The position numbers and the translations under genes are program-made. Of a DNA stretch of 64,000 nucleotides, positions 35,745 through 45,124 are shown piece after piece. The notes beneath the pieces are model-generated. The model worked only from the letters and a program-made list of their open reading frames with translations. It had not been told where the DNA came from and did no database searches. The DNA lies in the NCBI GenBank assembly GCA_963708245.1, contig OY970201.1, forward strand, positions 7,006,001-7,070,000. Reading direction: 5' to 3'. Numbering within the stretch: position 1 is the stretch's first letter; the number at the start of each line of letters is the position of its first letter. This DNA is from CAVYXK01 sp963708245 (GTDB lineage Bacteria > Pseudomonadota > Alphaproteobacteria > Acetobacterales > Acetobacteraceae).

Positions 35745-36502
35745 CGGATTTCACCTACAGAACCGTGCTCAGCACCCTCGAGGAGGGGGGAGTGCGCCGC
35801 ATCAGCCTGAACCGTCCAGAGCGACTCAATGCCATGAACCGCCAACTGATCGACGACGTGTCCCGCGCCTTCGACGACGCCAATGTCGATCCGGCGACGC
35901 GCGCGGTCGTCTTCACCGGCGAAGGGCGAGCTTTCTGTGCTGGCGACGACCGCCACGACCATGTGCAGCCGGAAAGCGAGGAAGCCGCCCGCGGCGTTGT
36001 CGAGGCGATCCAGCGCGCGACCCGCGCAATCTCCTTCGGTCCTAAACCGGTGGTGGGCGCAATCAATGGCTGGGCTGTCGGCGGCGGCTTCGAATGGGCA
36101 ATCAACTGCGACTTCCCGATCTGGGCGGAGAGCGCGGGCGCCTTCTTCCCCGAGGTCTCGCTCAACGTGTTCGTGACCGGCGCAGTGACTGCGCTTCTCC
36201 CGGCCATGGTAGGGCTGAACAAGGCGCGCGAGATGCTCTTCCTCGGCCGCCGCTACACTGCGCCGGAACTGGCCGATCTTGGCGTCGCTTGGCGGGTCGT
36301 GCCCGATGATACGCTGTTGGACGAGGCCCGCACGACCGCGCAACAGCTTGCCGCTCTGCCGACCCTGTCGGTACGGGCCATGAAGCGCACACTCAACGCG
36401 ACCGCTACCTTCGACCTGCACCGTGCGCTGCAATTGGAGACCGACGCGACTGTTGCAGGCTTCATGGATCCCGAGACAACTCGGCTACTCAAGGCATTCT
36501 AA
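35741..36502 (+). CDS. Enoyl-CoA hydratase/isomerase family protein
   Basis: 253 residues of the crotonase fold. Oxyanion-hole segments are FTGEGRAFCAGDDRHD (residues ~55-70) and INGWAVGGGFEWAINCDF (~108-125), and the active-site helix is FFPEVSLNVFVTGAVT. It acts on CoA thioesters made by the coupled ligase upstream (overlap 35741-35744). The exact reaction (hydration, isomerisation, ring cleavage) cannot be read from the motifs. Confidence 0.9.
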   Translation: MTDFTYRTVLSTLEEGGVRRISLNRPERLNAMNRQLIDDVSRAFDDANVDPATRAVVFTGEGRAFCAGDDRHDHVQPESEEAARGVVEAIQRATRAISFGPKPVVGAINGWAVGGGFEWAINCDFPIWAESAGAFFPEVSLNVFVTGAVTALLPAMVGLNKAREMLFLGRRYTAPELADLGVAWRVVPDDTLLDEARTTAQQLAALPTLSVRAMKRTLNATATFDLHRALQLETDATVAGFMDPETTRLLKAF

Positions 36503-36666
36503 CTGGCAGGGCTGCTTACTCTGCGAACAACCAAAAGTCGACTTTTCCTGGCCCTCCTAACCCATGGGCGTCATGCGTTTCGAAGGCGATCCGCGGCTGG
36601 GCCAGGACGCACTTGCTGGGGTAGCAAATCGATACGCCCTTTCGCTAGTTTGGGGGAACGGTGACA

Positions 36667-37902
36667 ATGGACCTCGTTATCCGCGACGCACGACTCGCAA
36701 GCACGCCGCACGCGGCACCGATCGATATCGGCGTTGCTGGCGGCCAGATCGTCGCAATCAACCCACAGCTGGCGACCGCTACCGAAGAATACGATGCCGA
36801 GGGTTGTCTCGTATGCGGCGGCTTCGTCGAAACTCACATCCATCTCGACAAATCGGCCATTATAGATCGCTGTGAGCCGGAGGCCGGCCGTCAGCCCAAC
36901 GCAGTGGCACGCGTTGCGGCCGTGAAGCACAGCTTTACCTTCGAGGACGTGTATCGGCGCGCCGTGCAGACGCTGGAGAAGTGCCTCAAGCATGGCACGA
37001 CGCGCATGCGCACACATCTGGAGTTGGATGCCGGTGTGGAGCTGCGTACCTTCGAGGCGATCGAGACTCTACGCCGAGATTACGCCTGGGCAATAGACAT
37101 CGAGGTCTGCGTGTTCCCTCAGGAGGGACTCACCAACAATACTCGGGCCGATCAGTTGTTGGTCGAGGCGCTGAAACGCGGCGCTAAAGTCATAGGGGCG
37201 GCGCCCAACTATGATCCCGACCATGCCGGCCAGATCCATCGCATTTTTGCTTTGGCACGTGAATTCGATGTCGATATCGACATGCACCTCGACTCTGGCA
37301 ACTCGGCGGAGGCGATGGATATCGATCTTGTCTGCGAGCTGACGGAAAAATACGGCCTGGGTGGTCGCGTCGCGATTGGCCACGGCAGCAAGTATGCCGC
37401 ACTGCCGCCGCCAGCATTGAAGGCACTGGCGCGACGTCTCGCAGAGGCCGGCGTGGCGGTTACGGTGCTGCCGGCGACCGACCTGTTCGTGGGAGGGCGG
37501 GATCAGGACCACAATGTTCGCCGTAGCGTCGTCGACGTGAACGTGCTTGTTGAGCATGGGGTGAACTGCTCTATCTCGACCAACAACGTGCTGAACCCGT
37601 TCACCCCGTTTGGCGACTGTTCCCTGCTGCGCATGGCCAATCTGCAGGCCAATATCTGTCAGATCAGCCAAGGCCCGCGGATGCGCGACTGCTTCGCGAT
37701 GCTAACCGAGCGATCGGCTCGCCTGATGAACCTGCCTGATTATGGCATCAATATTGGCAATCCGGCGGACATAGTAGTGATCGATGCGGCCTCGCCGGAG
37801 CAGGCCGTAGCCGAGATTCGCCAGCCGTTAGCCGTTTTCAAGAGGGGCCGGCGAACGGTAACACGACCCCGGGCCGTACTCCATCGCCCCGAATCGAGGT
37901 GA
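36667..37902 (+). CDS. Cytosine-deaminase-like amidohydrolase with Asp-to-Asn at the metal site
   Basis: 411 residues from the ATG at 36667, eight bases after GGGGGAA; a GTG at 36661 is the alternative. Amidohydrolase-superfamily metal motif ETHIHLDK gives H57 and H59 with K62. Further motifs are RMRTHLELD, DIDMHLDSGNS and AIGHGSKY. At the position where cytosine deaminases have the catalytic HDDVFDP segment, this protein reads STNNVLNPFTPFG, so asparagines replace the aspartates. This may mark a subfamily with different chemistry or a lost activity. It is 164 bp after the hydratase and may belong to the same catabolic block. Confidence 0.82.
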   Translation: MDLVIRDARLASTPHAAPIDIGVAGGQIVAINPQLATATEEYDAEGCLVCGGFVETHIHLDKSAIIDRCEPEAGRQPNAVARVAAVKHSFTFEDVYRRAVQTLEKCLKHGTTRMRTHLELDAGVELRTFEAIETLRRDYAWAIDIEVCVFPQEGLTNNTRADQLLVEALKRGAKVIGAAPNYDPDHAGQIHRIFALAREFDVDIDMHLDSGNSAEAMDIDLVCELTEKYGLGGRVAIGHGSKYAALPPPALKALARRLAEAGVAVTVLPATDLFVGGRDQDHNVRRSVVDVNVLVEHGVNCSISTNNVLNPFTPFGDCSLLRMANLQANICQISQGPRMRDCFAMLTERSARLMNLPDYGINIGNPADIVVIDAASPEQAVAEIRQPLAVFKRGRRTVTRPRAVLHRPESR

Positions 37903-38148
37903 TGACGAATGCGTGCCCAATGATGATGGCGGGGGCCTAATATAACCGAGCCCCGTGATTCTTCGCCGAGCGAGCGAGCGTCGTAAAGGCACCCGCGGTG
38001 ACGCGCGCTCGCTAGCAGCGCGCCGGGAATCACCGGATCCCGCCCGACAGCACAGGCTCCACGTGCCGTTCAGGCGCGGCCGGAGGCGAGGCGAAAGGGA
38101 GTGTGAAGCCCCCGGCGAGGATATCGACTCCTCAGATTGCACGTCCCC

Positions 38149-38433
38149 CTACTTGGGAACGAGCTTTAGCGTCTTCACGACACCCCGCTTGACGCTGACA
38201 ACCTCGATCGTGAGGTCGGATAAATCGATTGTCTCTCCCTCGCACGGAATGCGCCGAAGCCGATCGATGACGAGACCAGCCATCGTCTTGTAACCTCGAT
38301 CCGTCGGTGCGGCGAGCGGAACGGTCTCTGCGACGCCGTCGACCGGCTTGTTCCTGGAAATGAGATAGCTTCCATCGGCCTGCGATGAGTAGCGATGCAC
38401 CCAGTCGCCAACGTCTGGCAATCCATCGCGCAA
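38149..38433 (-). pseudogene. HlyC/CorC transporter-associated domain fragment
   Basis: 94 residues that match only the C-terminal CorC_HlyC domain of TlyC/CorC-type membrane proteins: ADGSYLISRNKPVDGVAE, YKTMAGLVIDRLRRIPCEGE, then LTIEVVSVKRGVVKTLKLV. The DUF21 membrane domain and CBS pair that should precede it are missing, so the gene is 5'-truncated. The preceding 37903-38148 contains GC-rich inverted words but no gene. Confidence 0.75.
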
Positions 38434-38530
38434 GCCTGCGCCGGGACCCGCTGGCTGTTCGCCACAGCCCGCCTGACTGCCGCTGTGGCAACGCCGGCTG
38501 AGATGATGGACCGCGGCCGCCCGAGCTCCT

Positions 38531-39097
38531 TCAGCTCGTTGGCGGCAGACCGGCTAGCACCTGTCGGGCAACCTCGGAGTGCTGCAGCAGGATAGGGCGT
38601 GTGTTCTGCACCCATGCGCTGATGTGCTGGCCCCAGCCGTGGGTTAACTGAGAGTTGAGCTCACCTATCATCGTCGAGTTTGCGTGGACCATGCTGTTGA
38701 TATACGCACGATCGAAAGTTGCGCCATTTAGTCCGGCCAACCGATCAAGCATTTCACGGTCTTGTTCGGCCAGCGTCTCCGGCGACGGAAGATGAGGATG
38801 CATTTGCACAATCTGGTTTAGCGTGTCCAGCATGTACGTCTGGTCCGTTATCATCTTCTGAGCAAAGTTATGAACGTTTTGGTTCTGACTGCGCTGCAGC
38901 GCCAATTGAGCCCCATGGAACTCCGCCATATTGTTCTCAATCTGGGTCTGCACGAATCGCGCACCCGAGTCCGCCAAAGGCGCGACTGGGGCACCGGGAA
39001 CTACTGCGGGTGCTGTCACGGAGGGTGGCGGCTGTGCGAAGGCAGGCGCAACCAGGATCGATGCCGCCTACAGGGCGATAGGGAACGACCATCTCAT
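38531..39097 (-). pseudogene. DUF4142 exported protein with in-frame stop in its signal peptide
   Basis: From the ATG at 39097 the frame reads MRWSFPIAL, a TAG stop (39070-39068), then AASILVAPAFAQPPPS, a perfectly good signal peptide interrupted once. After it comes a complete DUF4142 domain (ARFVQTQIENNMAEFHGAQL, KMITDQTYMLDTLNQIV, TFDRAYINSMVHANSTMIGE). A GTG at 39019 could start a signal-less 162-residue form. The native protein would be a ~188-residue periplasmic four-helix protein of unknown role. Confidence 0.8.
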
Positions 39098-39349
39098 TGC
39101 CATGTCCTCTAAGTTGTTGGCCAAATAATGTCGGCCAGCAAAAATGGTTCAAACCGGATGCGAATAGAGGAAGCGGTTCGAGGCTCGTACAAGTGATTGT
39201 GATCAGCGCCGATCCGCCGCGCAGCCGCCCCAGACTTTCGGGCCGAGATGAAAGGAATGAGGCCTGCTTGTTGCGCCAGCAAAGGGACGGCAACTCGCCG
39301 ATGAGGTATTCACGATCCTCTGATATTGGATCTGCTAAGCTGACATTGC

Positions 39350-39740
39350 CGTGGCGGCGTATTGGTGGTCTGGAAGCTCGATCGCCTAGGCCGGTCGATG
39401 TCACATCTCATCGCCACCGTCAGCGGACTTGAAGGCCGCGGCGTGGGTCTGCGCTCGCTAACAGAACAGATCGACACCACCACGCCGGGCGGTCGGCTGA
39501 TCTTCCACGTGTTCGGCGCGCTCGGACAATTCGAGCGGGACCTGATCCGTGAGCGGACATGCGCCGGGCTTACTGTAAAGCTGCTGAAGCACGCGGCCGA
39601 CGTGGCGGGCGCAAGCCGGTCGTCACGGCGGAGACGTTGCGACGCACACGCCAACTGATGAAGGGACGGACGGCCCGGAAGCTGCTGCTCGGATCAAGGT
39701 CGGCAGAACTGCCCTCTTTCGTGTCCGGACCCCACATCGT
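39350..39740 (+). pseudogene. Serine recombinase fragment with frameshifts
   Basis: VVWKLDRLGRSMSHLIATVS starts the similarity (the middle of a resolvase/invertase; the catalytic-serine N-terminus is missing). GGRLIFHVFGALGQFERDLI and RERTCAGL follow, then a shift to the frame with ARGRRGGRKPVVTAETL, and another to A-R-I-K-V-G-R-T-A-L, the final helix-turn-helix. The gene is inactive. It is independent of the recombinase relic at 6730-7163. Confidence 0.8.
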
Positions 39741-39877
39741 TCCCACGCCCATCCCCCACTCTCTGGACACTCCCTTTGATGGGTGCGATGGGTGGCGCTC
39801 GGGCTGAAGGTGGCCAGGACACGCTCGGCCAGCAGGCGGGGAGAATTCGTGACAATGTTTCAGAAGGGAGCCGGCAA

Positions 39878-40204
39878 GTGACAAAGCCCATACCAGACAA
39901 AGCAGAGGTCGCCCTCGAGTATCCGGACAAATTCTATATTGGGACATTCGAGCGATCAGCGCGGTTCGATGCGCATCTCGACGCAACAGGCATCTCGCTC
40001 ATACTTGAGCGGACCGGGGACGCCGACACGCGCAAATCGGTGCACATGCATCTCAATTACGAACTATTTGCGGAGATCCTCCACGACCTTGCGAACACGA
40101 TTGCCGCCATGCCAGTTAGCGACGTGACTCACCGTGAGACATTGAGCGAGGCGGCAAAAGCTCTTCATCAGGCCCTTGTCGGAAAGGCGAGCGCATTGTC
40201 ATAG
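39878..40204 (+). CDS. Hypothetical protein
   Basis: 108 residues from a GTG at 39878 with AGAAGGGAG upstream (the frame is open from 39776). The sequence YPDKFYIGTFERSARFDAHL, then GISLILERTGDADTRKSVHM and LNYELFAEILHDLANTIAAM, has normal soluble-protein composition and predicted helices. No signal peptide or known domain is recognised. Clean coding composition among many relics suggests a live gene. Confidence 0.55.
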   Translation: MTKPIPDKAEVALEYPDKFYIGTFERSARFDAHLDATGISLILERTGDADTRKSVHMHLNYELFAEILHDLANTIAAMPVSDVTHRETLSEAAKALHQALVGKASALS

Positions 40205-40895
40205 CTGAGCACGCCGCCCGCCGCCGCGGCCGCTCGATCTCTGGTGACAGGTAGCTCTGCTGCCCAGTGCTTCGTGACGAGCGGGCTACAGGTCATCCCC
40301 AAGATTGAGTTGCGTGGCGCCTGACTTTCGGCGTGGTTGTGGCAGGGCCCAGAGACACGGCAACGATGATTGCGCCTACCCACGTTCGGTCGGGCAGAGC
40401 TTGCCGGCACCACAATCCCTCATTCTCGCGGACATTGGGCTCAGGAAGGGTGGGATCAATCTTTCTGCGACGGCGTGTTGCAGCCACGTCAGCATGTTCC
40501 AGATCAAACACGACGCCGCCTATCCGGCCGACGACATGGCGCATCAGTTAAAATATATTGGTGTCGCGCCCCAAGATGGCACCGCCTGATCGGTGCTGAC
40601 AGAACCATGGCGATAGTTGGGATTGGGCGAGTGCTCCATGCCCACAGTCTCGCCCGGTCGCGGCCGCCAGCGAGCCCTGGTTACCAGGCCGATGCCCTCA
40701 ATCTAACCACGTATATAAATTTTTATCCACTAGTGCAACTGCATCTAGGGTATTTGCTCGTCTTGGTATAAGATCGATAATTGCACTTTGCCCGAAAGAG
40801 TTGGGACCTTCAGAAGGCTCCGTGCCACCCTCATCGTGGTCGGGGAATCGCGGCGCTGGTCCGATCCCTGGGCAACGCCAGAGGGAGAAACGTCG
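40205..40895. other. Gene-free stretch upstream of acyl-CoA dehydrogenase
   Basis: No convincing gene in 691 bp. The segment 40690-40785 is markedly AT-rich for this genome. TTGCTC (40754-40759), a 16-bp gap and GATAAT (40776-40781) make a sigma-70-like promoter candidate about 115 bp before the acyl-CoA dehydrogenase start. Confidence 0.4.
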
Positions 40896-41801
40896 ATGCC
40901 AATCGACTTCAGGTTGACAAAGGACCAGGAAGATCTCCGCGACGCGGCTCGGGATTTCGCACAGAATATACTGGCGCCGATCGTGCGGGACGCCAATTCA
41001 TCTCTGGACCCGCAAGACGCCTTCGCTAAGACCAAACCCGCTTACGTTGAAGCTTACAAGCGCGGCCTAGCCATGGGGTTTTTGCCGAGAGAGTATGGTG
41101 GAGGCAGCGTAAGCAATCTTGATCTACAACTCGTTGCCGAGGAGATTTGCGCCGTCGATCCCGGATTCGCCACGACGATCTTGGTGAACGGACTCGGTCT
41201 GATGAACGTAGTATGGTTTGGAAACGCGGCGGAGAAGGAGAAATGGCTCCGCCCGGCCTGCACCGATCCGCGTGGCGAGTATCTAGCCGGCTGGGTAGTG
41301 AGCGAGGCAGCGGGACGTCCCGGGGGCACAGCCAATTTCGATGCTTCGCAGCCATCTCCTGTCGGTATTGGGCTGACCGCCGAACTGAAGAACCACGAAT
41401 ACTTACTGAACGGGCGAAAGTACTGGCCCTGCAATGCGGGTGGTTGGGATAAGCAGGGCGCCGACGTCAATGTCTGTGTTGTCAGAACCGACCCTACCAA
41501 GGGTGGCAAGGAAGGACTGAGTGCCATCCTGGTGCGGCGTGGCACGCCCGGTTTCCGGGTCGAGAAAGTCATCGACAAGATGGGCCACCGCCTGTGCCAG
41601 AACAACTCCTTGGTGTTCGAAAATGTGCGCGTACCGGAGGAAAACGCGATCTCCGGCACCAGGGGCAACGGCGATCTCGTTATCAGCAAGGCATTTACCT
41701 GGTCAGGTCCCGTCGCCGCGATCGCCGCGGTCGGGGTCGCAAGGGCGGCTTACGAGTATACGCTGGAATGGTCGAAGGGGCACACTGCCGGCGGCACGCA
41801 G
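40896..41801 (+). pseudogene. Acyl-CoA dehydrogenase, 5' portion cut off by IS insertion
   Basis: 302 codons from the ATG at 40896 (MPIDFRLTKDQEDLRDAARD). Family marks: AEEICAVDPGFATTILVNGLG, a substrate/FAD-binding region YLAGWVVSEAAGRPGG, and KVIDKMGHRLCQNNSLVFEN. The frame reaches the insertion at HTAGGTQ. With the 3' part (43330-43785) it restores about 453 residues in phase. The enzyme would oxidise an acyl-CoA with FAD as cofactor; it is inactivated by the IS. Confidence 0.92.
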
Positions 41802-41878
41802 TGTCGGTAGCACACGGTATGTCCGGTTTAGGTAGCGCACGATCTGTCCGGTGATGATGGTTCCTTTTGGGAGCCCGG

Positions 41879-43060
41879 ATGCGCCGGTCGGAAGCCCTTC
41901 AGGGTGTGCGAGTGATCAAGTTCGGGAGCGTGCTGGAGCGGTATGAAGCGAGCGAACTCAACCAGTGCGAAGCGGCGGAGCTGCTTGGGATCAGCGAGCG
42001 GACATTCCGTCGTTGGCAACAGCGCTACGAAGAGTGCGGGGCGGCCGGTCTTCTGGACCGGCGGCTTGGTCGGGCGTCTGGGAAGCGGGTTCCGGTCGAC
42101 CGGGAGGAGGAGGTCGAGCGGCTGTATCGTATGCGTTACAGCGGGTTCACGGCGAAGCACTTTCACGAGCACTTGGTGGGCCGCCACGGTTTCCGCTGGG
42201 GCTACACGTGGACCAAGGCGTTCCTGCAATCGAAGGGGCTTCTGGAGCGCGCCGCGCGGCGCGGCGCACACCGGCGCAAGCGGCCGCGACGGCCGTTGCC
42301 TGGAATGATGCTTCATCAGGATGGGTCGCGCCATGAATGGCTGGCGGGGCGGGAGACGCTGGACCTGATAGTGACGATGGACGACGCGACGAACGTGATC
42401 TACTCGGGGTTTTTGGTAGCGGAGGAAGGCACGGAATCGACGTTCCAGGCTCTGCTGGAGGTGTTTGGCGCGCATGGCCTGCCGCTGAGCCTCTATACGG
42501 ATCGGGGCAGCCACTACTTCGTGACGCCGGAGTCTGGCGGCCCGGTTGACCGGAAGCGGCCGACACAGGTTGGGCGGGCGCTGGCGCATTTGGGCGTGGA
42601 GCACATTGCGGCCTACTCACCGCAGGCCCGTGGTCGTTCGGAGCGGCTGTTTCAGACGTTACAGGATCGCCTGGTCAAGGAGCTGGCGCTGGCTGGGATC
42701 ACGACGGTTGCGGAGGCCAACCGGTTCATTCGGGATTGCTACCTGCCGGCGCACAACGCGCAGTTTGCGGTGAAGGCGGAGCAGGAGGGATCGGCTTTCG
42801 TCGCCGTTGCTGGTGTCGATCTGCGGGAAATTCTGTGTATCCAGGAGGAGCGCCAGGTGGACCGCGACAACACGGTTTCGTGGCGACGGATGAAGCTGCA
42901 GATACCACCGTCGCCGCTGCGTGCTCATTTCGTGAAGGCACGGGTGAAGGTGCGGCAATATCACGACGGGAGCCACGCGGTGTTCCACGGCCCGCGCTGC
43001 CTGGGACGCTATGACGCGCAGGGGGCGCTGCGGATGGCGGCGTTGGACGCGGCGGCATGA
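41879..43060 (+). CDS. IS1202/ISNCY-family DDE transposase
   Basis: 393 residues from the ATG at 41879; a TTG four codons earlier is also open. An N-terminal helix-turn-helix (NQCEAAELLGISERTFRRWQ) precedes an rve-type catalytic domain: LPGMMLHQDGSRHEWLAG, LIVTMDDATNVIYSGFLVAE, LPLSLYTDRGSHYFVTPESG, and YSPQARGRSERLFQTLQDRL with the catalytic glutamate. It is complete, with intact element ends, so probably functional. Confidence 0.92.
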   Translation: MRRSEALQGVRVIKFGSVLERYEASELNQCEAAELLGISERTFRRWQQRYEECGAAGLLDRRLGRASGKRVPVDREEEVERLYRMRYSGFTAKHFHEHLVGRHGFRWGYTWTKAFLQSKGLLERAARRGAHRRKRPRRPLPGMMLHQDGSRHEWLAGRETLDLIVTMDDATNVIYSGFLVAEEGTESTFQALLEVFGAHGLPLSLYTDRGSHYFVTPESGGPVDRKRPTQVGRALAHLGVEHIAAYSPQARGRSERLFQTLQDRLVKELALAGITTVAEANRFIRDCYLPAHNAQFAVKAEQEGSAFVAVAGVDLREILCIQEERQVDRDNTVSWRRMKLQIPPSPLRAHFVKARVKVRQYHDGSHAVFHGPRCLGRYDAQGALRMAALDAAA

Positions 43061-43079
43061 TCGCGCTTGGGTCCGGCTC

Positions 43080-43129
43080 GCCTGTGGATTTGTGGGCAAC
43101 GGAAGAGCGTTGCCCACAACTCCACAGGC
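43080..43129. terminator. Long near-perfect hairpin at 3' end of transposase gene
   Basis: GCCTGTGGA and TGTGGGCAACG on the left pair with CGTTGCCCACA and TCCACAGGC on the right around a GAAGAG loop, giving about 20 paired bases. It lies 20 bp after the transposase stop inside the IS. It could terminate transcription or shield the transposase from outside transcription. Confidence 0.6.
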
Positions 43130-43329
43130 GCATCAGCAAAAGAAGGAAATTGATTTCATGAGTTGAAGAAGACGCGCCCGTCACCAGCCAACGGCCCGCC
43201 TGACCTGCCGCCAGAACGGCCGCCGTTCTGTCCCTGCCTCTTGGGAACGGACCGGAAACAAGCGGACAACTGATGTGCTACGTAAACCGGACAACTTAAT
43301 TAGCTATCGACACTGCCGGCGGCACGCAG

Positions 43330-43785
43330 CCAATTATCCAGCACCAGCATGTCGGTTATCTGCTGTCAGATGTAGCCATGAAGATCGAGGCGGCGCGCTA
43401 CCTTTCATGGAAGGCGGCGCAGTATCTCGATTTCTACGATAGTGAGGGCCATGTTCCTGGTGCCTGGTCGAAGATTTTTGGTGGTGAGACTTGTGTCGAT
43501 GTGGTCTACACCTGTATGAGGATCATGGGCGTCAACAGTTACGACAGGAGCCACCCATTAGAGAAATACATGCGGGAGGCGCTCTGCTTCCCAATCTATG
43601 ATGCCGGGAATATCGGTATGCAACGTCGCAAGATCCACGGCGTTATGGCGCACGACTCTTTCGACCCGCGTGCGTTTCTCAATAACAAAGCCATGCTCTT
43701 CTCCAAGGACATGGAGGGACTCGATACCTCTCCGAACCTGATTGAGATGAGCACATTGCCCAAGCCGGGCAGTTTCACAGCGTAA
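43330..43785 (+). pseudogene. Acyl-CoA dehydrogenase, 3' portion
   Basis: 151 residues continue the frame after one copy of the 17-bp target duplication (PIIQHQHVGYLLSDVAMKIE). The C-terminal helical domain follows: AARYLSWKAAQYLDFYD and MREALCFPIYDAGNIGMQRR. The internal ATG at 43378 could start a fragment but it would lack the FAD and catalytic parts of the N-terminal domains. Confidence 0.92.
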
Positions 43786-44476
43786 GCAGGCTTCGTCTGG
43801 CAAACAGGGCAATCTGCTGTGAGCTCCGGTTGTCGCGGAAAGTCGTTCAGAAGGCGCGGCGCTCGTTTTTCTATGAGCGCAATTGGGCGTCCAATGAGCC
43901 CGGCAAAGAGGCATATGCTCCCGAGAGCTGTCGTTCACTGGACGCGGGCCACCCGCGTTCTGCCAAGGTTTCACAGGGGACCGCTGACCACAGAAGATCG
44001 AGTTCCTCTAATGCACTTCGGTCTCAATACCGTACTGCGATAGTTGCAGAATGAGGGCGGCAACGGGGCTTAGCCATCCGATGTCGGTGTCGCCGCCTTT
44101 TCTTTGATAAAAAGCGAAGTGGCCACGCCGCCGCCCCGTCCAGTGGGGGAATAGTTCGGAGATATGATCGAACCGCTCCACAGTAAGTGAAGGATCATGC
44201 CAGCTGGCACTTCGGGGACCATAGGTCTTACGCGGGACGCCTGCCTACCCCTAAGCTCGTCCTTCAACTCCTCCCAGGGCAGCGCTTCCCTCAGGGACGC
44301 ATCTAGGATTGCCGAGCTAAGGCAATAGTGGGAAAGGAAGTCTATATAGTCCTTTATCGTACCTTAGTAAAGCAGCGTGCCGTCGTCGCCGCTTCGGTCG
44401 ACGTTGCTCTTCCGGATCCATGCGGCGCAGCTGGTCAGTAGGTCGAGGGGATCGGATCCCCTAGCAGAGACAACCC
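43786..44476. other. Gene-free stretch with unidentified fragments
   Basis: No gene could be supported in 691 bp. Small frames on both strands (for example a plus-strand frame ending at 44043 and a minus-strand tail near 44370-44470 ending in RKSNVDRSGDDGTLLY) look like decayed ends of unknown genes. GC content is lower than average near 44290-44380. Confidence 0.45.
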
Positions 44477-44782
44477 CTATAACCTCCTAAGAACATTTAG
44501 AATTGGTAGGTACTCCTCGGCGGCTCGTATGACCCCAATGCTAAGTCCGTCATAACTGCGAAGCCGGGAGTAGCGCGCGAACACATCGAAATGTTCGGAC
44601 ATCAGTTTAGTATTCGCTTGCCGAATACTCAATAGTAGCGCAAAGTCCGGAAAGTGCGCGTCAAAAGCCAACTCCGGGAAGATCTCGTCAAAATGCGTGC
44701 TGCCGCGATACGGGGCCCCGAATCCAAACAGATGAACTGTGGTTCGGTCGGTAAGCAGGAGCGATCGAAAGTTACAATGCAT
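44477..44782 (-). CDS. Hypothetical protein, possibly 5'-disrupted
   Basis: 101 residues from the ATG at 44782 with sensible composition (DRTTVHLFGFGAPYRGSTHF; ARYSRLRSYDGLSIGVIRAA). The upstream edge abuts the IS6-family fragment at 44794, so the original 5' end may have been replaced by that insertion. No domain is recognised. The AT content is higher than in neighbouring genes, suggesting foreign origin. Confidence 0.35.
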   Translation of the reverse strand: MHCNFRSLLLTDRTTVHLFGFGAPYRGSTHFDEIFPELAFDAHFPDFALLLSIRQANTKLMSEHFDVFARYSRLRSYDGLSIGVIRAAEEYLPILNVLRRL

Positions 44783-44793
44783 AGCATGAGGCG

Positions 44794-45012
44794 GACATTG
44801 AAATCCGCCAATTCAAATACCCTAACAACATCGTCGAACAGGACCACCGAGCCATCAAGCGACTGGTGGGACCGATGCTGAGGTTCAAAGCCTTCTGGTC
44901 AGCTGCGGTAACCCTTGCAAGGATCGAGATCATGCACATGATCCGCAAAGGTCAGCTGCGTGCCGCAGGCAAATTGCGTCCAGCGCAGCAGTTCTATTCG
45001 CTGGCGGACTGA
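44794..45012 (+). pseudogene. IS6-family transposase C-terminal fragment plus right inverted repeat
   Basis: 72 residues begin DIEIRQFKYPNNIVEQDHRA and end KGQLRAAGKLRPAQQFYSLA, the standard C-terminal third of IS6/IS26-type transposases including the glutamate of the DDE triad (VEQDHRAIKR). The IS right end is also preserved: TTTGCGACAGAACC at 45054-45067 matches the IS6-family terminal repeat. The left part of the element, with the first two catalytic residues, is missing. Confidence 0.88.
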
Positions 45013-45124
45013 GCTAGTCCATCCTCCGGGACCCAACCCGTCCATTCAGGAAGTTTGCGACAGAACCGTCCTCGGTGATGCACCGCCGATCGTGAAGAGG
45101 CGGAGCGGAAGCAACCCGTATCTC

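Larger units (their letters stand above)
41802..43312 (+). mobile_element. Complete IS1202-type (ISNCY) insertion sequence
   Basis: 1511 bp. The ends are TGTCGGTAGC at the left and the inverse of TGTCGATAGC at the right, with further matching subterminal blocks TGTCCGGTTTA and GTAGC. The flanking direct repeat is 17 bp, CTGCCGGCGGCACGCAG, at 41785-41801 and 43313-43329. Long target duplications are a known feature of IS1202-group elements, and 15-17 bp is recalled for the ISTde1 subgroup. Removal of the element and one repeat restores the dehydrogenase frame exactly. Confidence 0.92.

Noticed and set aside
37945..38060. GC-rich inverted words (CGAGCGAGCG...CGCTCGC) as a terminator or regulatory RNA
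   Set aside because: The pairing is short and interrupted and no T-tract follows; it could be chance in this composition.
44629..44847. Minus-strand 72-residue frame as a gene
   Set aside because: It is largely antisense to the IS6-family transposase fragment, which has clear family motifs on the plus strand.
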